Source: Coprococcus sp. (GTDB lineage Bacteria > Bacillota > Clostridia > Lachnospirales > Lachnospiraceae). Taken from it: DNA of 7,180 nt. The first letter of the stretch is position 1; every line of letters starts with the position of its first letter. The notes below the pieces were generated by a model. That model did not search any database. It had not been told where the DNA came from and saw only the letters and a program-made list of their open reading frames with translations. Where the stretch lies: the NCBI GenBank assembly GCA_016297495.1, contig JAEDGN010000086.1, positions 1 to 7,180 of the forward strand. Reading direction: 5' to 3'. Below are positions 5,305 to 7,180 of this stretch, piece by piece. The translations under genes and the position numbers were made by a program.

Positions 5305-6759
5305 ATGAGCAAAATTATCGGCGAAGGCATTACTTTTGATGATGTTTTACTGGTACCGGCCTATTCTGAGGTTATTCCGAACCAGGTGGATATTTCTACA
5401 TGGCTGACGAATAAGATTCGACTGAATGTGCCGCTTATGAGTGCAGGTATGGATACGGTTACAGAGCACCGTATGGCGATTGCCATGGCAAGGCAGGGCG
5501 GTATTGGAATTATTCATAAGAATATGTCCATTGAAGCTCAGGCTGAGGAAGTAGATAAGGTAAAACGTTCTGAAAATGGTGTTATTACAGATCCTTTTTA
5601 TTTATCCCCTGAACATACGCTGGCAGATGCAGACAGACTGATGGCCAAGTTCAGAATTTCAGGTGTGCCGATCACAGAAGGCAAAAAGCTCGTTGGTATT
5701 CTGACGAATCGTGATTTGAAATTTGAGACAGATTATACGAAGAAGATCAAGGAGTGCATGACCTCGGAAGGCCTTGTTACAGCGAAAGAGGGTGTGACTC
5801 TTGAAGAAGCCAAAGAGATTCTTGGCAGGGCCCGCAAGGAGAAGCTGCCGATCGTTGATGATGATTTTAATCTGAAGGGACTTATTACCATCAAGGATAT
5901 TGAGAAACAGATCAAATATCCTCTGTCAGCCAAGGATGAACATGGACGACTGCTTTGTGGCGCCGGTGTTGGAGTAACGGTGGATATTCTGGAGCGTGTG
6001 GATGCCCTGGTGAAGGCACATGTGGATGTCATCGTCGTTGATACAGCCCATGGACATTCGGCAAACGTTCTCAGAACAGTACATATGGTTAAGGATGCCT
6101 ATCCGGATCTTCAGGTCATTGCAGGTAATGTTGCCACAGCTGAAGCTACGGAAGCTCTGATCAAGGCCGGTGTAGATGCAGTTAAGGTTGGTATCGGACC
6201 TGGTTCCATCTGTACGACCCGTGTTGTTGCAGGTATCGGTGTTCCTCAGATCTCAGCAGTTATGGATTGCTATGAGGCAGCCAGAAAATACAATATTCCG
6301 ATTATTGCTGATGGTGGTATCAAGTACTCCGGCGATGTAACGAAAGCAATTGCTGCAGGCGCTAATGTCTGCATGATGGGCAGCATGTTTGCAGGCTGTG
6401 ATGAAAGTCCGGGCAGTTTTGAATTATATCAGGGAAGAAAATACAAGGTTTACCGTGGCATGGGCTCCATTGCAGCAATGGAGAATGGCAGTAAGGACAG
6501 ATATTTCCAGTCCGATGCCAAGAAACTGGTACCGGAAGGCGTGGAAGGACGTGTGGCATATAAGGGATATGTTGAAGATACGGTATTCCAGCTTCTCGGC
6601 GGTTTACGTGCCGGCATGGGTTACTGTGGCACAAAGACCATTGAAGAACTGAAGGAGAACGGACGCTTTGTCAAGATTTCCGCAGCAGCTTTGAAGGAAA
6701 GTCATCCACATGATATTCAGATTACCAAGGAAGCACCAAATTACAGTATTGATGCATAA
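5305..6759 (+). CDS. guaB: inosine-5'-monophosphate dehydrogenase (IMPDH)
   Basis: Oxidises IMP to XMP with NAD+, the first committed and rate-limiting step from IMP to GMP; a cytoplasmic tetramer. The 484-residue length is typical. The N-terminal barrel portion starts with GITFDDVLLVP (8-18) and includes LMSAGMDTVTE (44-54). A CBS-domain pair is inserted at about 93-205. The barrel resumes with VVDTAHGH (244-251). The catalytic cysteine is C303 in the loop GIGPGSICTTR (296-306). IADGGIK (334-340), YRGMGS (383-388) and the flap Arg-Tyr pair R399-Y400 in SKDRYFQ complete the active site. The ATG at 5305 follows GAGG (5294-5297) by 7 bases. It has its own promoter and structured leader, and a hairpin follows its stop, so it is probably monocistronic. 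No key residue is missing. Confidence 0.98.
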   Translation: MSKIIGEGITFDDVLLVPAYSEVIPNQVDISTWLTNKIRLNVPLMSAGMDTVTEHRMAIAMARQGGIGIIHKNMSIEAQAEEVDKVKRSENGVITDPFYLSPEHTLADADRLMAKFRISGVPITEGKKLVGILTNRDLKFETDYTKKIKECMTSEGLVTAKEGVTLEEAKEILGRARKEKLPIVDDDFNLKGLITIKDIEKQIKYPLSAKDEHGRLLCGAGVGVTVDILERVDALVKAHVDVIVVDTAHGHSANVLRTVHMVKDAYPDLQVIAGNVATAEATEALIKAGVDAVKVGIGPGSICTTRVVAGIGVPQISAVMDCYEAARKYNIPIIADGGIKYSGDVTKAIAAGANVCMMGSMFAGCDESPGSFELYQGRKYKVYRGMGSIAAMENGSKDRYFQSDAKKLVPEGVEGRVAYKGYVEDTVFQLLGGLRAGMGYCGTKTIEELKENGRFVKISAAALKESHPHDIQITKEAPNYSIDA

Positions 6760-6777
6760 AGAATAGATATCATTGAT

Positions 6778-6816
6778 AACAGGGAAGGGATTGTGTATCA
6801 CAATCTCTTCCCTGTT
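6778..6816 (+). terminator. 18-bp hairpin downstream of guaB, probable terminator
   Basis: The 18-base arms 6778-6795 and 6799-6816 pair at every position (one G-T pair) around a TAT loop. The stem begins 18 bases after the guaB stop, a normal terminator position. However, the following bases are GCTGTAATACG, with no T-tract beyond the TT that ends the stem. It may terminate inefficiently, rely on another factor, or act as a 3'-end stabiliser. Confidence 0.55.
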
Positions 6817-6856
6817 GCTGTAATACGAGGCGGTCTGTTGAACCGAGATTACATGC

Positions 6857-6885
6857 TTGATTTAAGATTGGCACTATGGTAAGAT
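6857..6885 (+). promoter_or_regulatory. sigma-A promoter of the repeat-containing ORF, extended -10
   Basis: TTGATT (6857-6862), a 17-bp spacer and TAAGAT (6880-6885), with TG at 6877-6878 forming a TGn extended -10. The string TATGGTAAGAT closely resembles TATGGTATGAT in the glnS promoter. Predicted start near 6892, 37 bases before the ATG. It implies that the downstream ORF is transcribed separately from guaB. Confidence 0.65.
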
Positions 6886-6928
6886 TAAAAGCAAGGGTTG
6901 GGGGAATGATAGAAAGGAGAGGGAATGT

Positions 6929-7180
6929 ATGCTGGATGCACAGGATCTGAGAGTTCTTGAGGAAATGCTTGTAAAAATTCTCAGCAGGACAGAAGAAAAA
7001 TTTGAGAAGAAATTTACTGAAATTGATGAGCGGTTCAACGGAATTGATGAGCGGTTCAACGGAATTGATGAGCGGTTCGACGGAATTGATGAGCGGTTCG
7101 ACGGAATTGATGAGCGGTTCGACGGAATTGATGAGCGGTTCAACGGAATTGATGAGCGGTTCAACGGAATTGATGAGCGG
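6929..7180 (+). CDS. heptad-repeat coiled-coil protein, partial (C-terminus beyond window)
   Basis: An open frame with no stop before the window edge; 84 codons are visible. It begins MLDAQDLRVLEEMLVK. ATG 6929 follows GGAG (6916-6919) by 9 bases, with a promoter upstream. Residues 1-28 are acidic and helix-like. From residue 29 the sequence is a heptad, first degenerate (FTEIDER) and then seven almost identical units FNGIDER or FDGIDER. Phe and Ile fall three and four residues apart, as expected at the a and d positions of a coiled coil, although the glycine in every unit is unusual for a long helix. I do not recognise a specific family. Firmicute and phage genomes contain many small coiled-coil proteins with comparable IDERF-type repeats, of mostly unknown function. 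No signal peptide or membrane segment is visible in this part. Another start (ATG 6925) is in a different frame and stops after 11 codons. Confidence 0.8.
   Translation, partial: MLDAQDLRVLEEMLVKILSRTEEKFEKKFTEIDERFNGIDERFNGIDERFDGIDERFDGIDERFDGIDERFNGIDERFNGIDER
7034..7180 (+). repeat. seven tandem 21-bp repeats within the ORF
   Basis: Units start at 7034, 7055, 7076, 7097, 7118, 7139 and 7160. Every unit is TTC, AAC or GAC, then GGA ATT GAT GAG CGG. The only variation is one base, A or G, in the second codon. The order of encoded residues is N N D D D N N. A degenerate unit (7013-7033) precedes them. The array reaches the window edge and may continue. Identity at synonymous positions points to recent expansion, and because 21 is a multiple of three, gain or loss of units keeps the frame. 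Confidence 0.97.

Noticed and set aside
6874..7164. 96-codon - strand frame with NRSSIP repeats
   Set aside because: It is the reverse-strand reading of the 21-bp array. The + strand frame has the promoter, ribosome binding site and a sensible heptad pattern.
7034..7180. Possible CRISPR array
   Set aside because: Units are contiguous with no unique spacers, and the period is 21 bases in frame with an ORF. It is a coding tandem repeat.

Overview
This window looks like chromosomal DNA from a low-to-moderate G+C Gram-positive bacterium of the class Clostridia, most likely family Lachnospiraceae. The reasons are AGGAGG-type ribosome binding sites, sigma-A promoters with TGn extended -10 elements, a CIRCE (HrcA) operator in front of groES-groEL, and the sequence style of the GlnRS, GroES, GroEL and IMPDH proteins. 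The family assignment is recall-based inference; no database search was possible. All genes I can support are on the + strand.

Layout. A tRNA-Thr(GGU) gene (118-189) has its own promoter (55-84), which lies inside an imperfect palindrome. Next comes glnS (376-2064), glutaminyl-tRNA synthetase, with its own promoter and a stem-loop directly before the ribosome binding site. A 323-base gene-free stretch follows (2065-2387). It holds a hairpin behind glnS, a C-free A/G-rich tract, a sigma-A promoter and CIRCE. The heat-shock operon groES (2388-2672) and groEL (2743-4365) ends at a textbook intrinsic terminator (4389-4423). A 172-residue, two-helix membrane protein of unknown function (4553-5071) follows, and its stop codon falls inside a 77-nt imperfect palindrome. 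guaB (5305-6759), IMP dehydrogenase, has its own promoter and a structured leader, and is followed by an 18-bp hairpin. The window ends inside an open reading frame (6929 to the edge) encoding an acidic N-terminus and then seven near-identical 21-bp repeats that spell a heptad (FNGIDER / FDGIDER).

How the genes work together. The content is mostly housekeeping: tRNA charging and decoding (tRNA-Thr, GlnRS), protein folding (GroES-GroEL, predicted to be repressed by HrcA) and the first committed step of GMP synthesis (GuaB). The genes appear to be separate transcription units with individual promoters, apart from the groES-groEL pair. I see no mobile element, CRISPR array or defence system.

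Most worth a second look are the 21-bp tandem repeat ORF, the 77-nt palindrome at 5070-5146, the structured guaB leader with no purine riboswitch that I recognise, and the palindrome centred on the tRNA-Thr -10 box. Three of the four hairpins that follow protein genes lack a proper T-tract.
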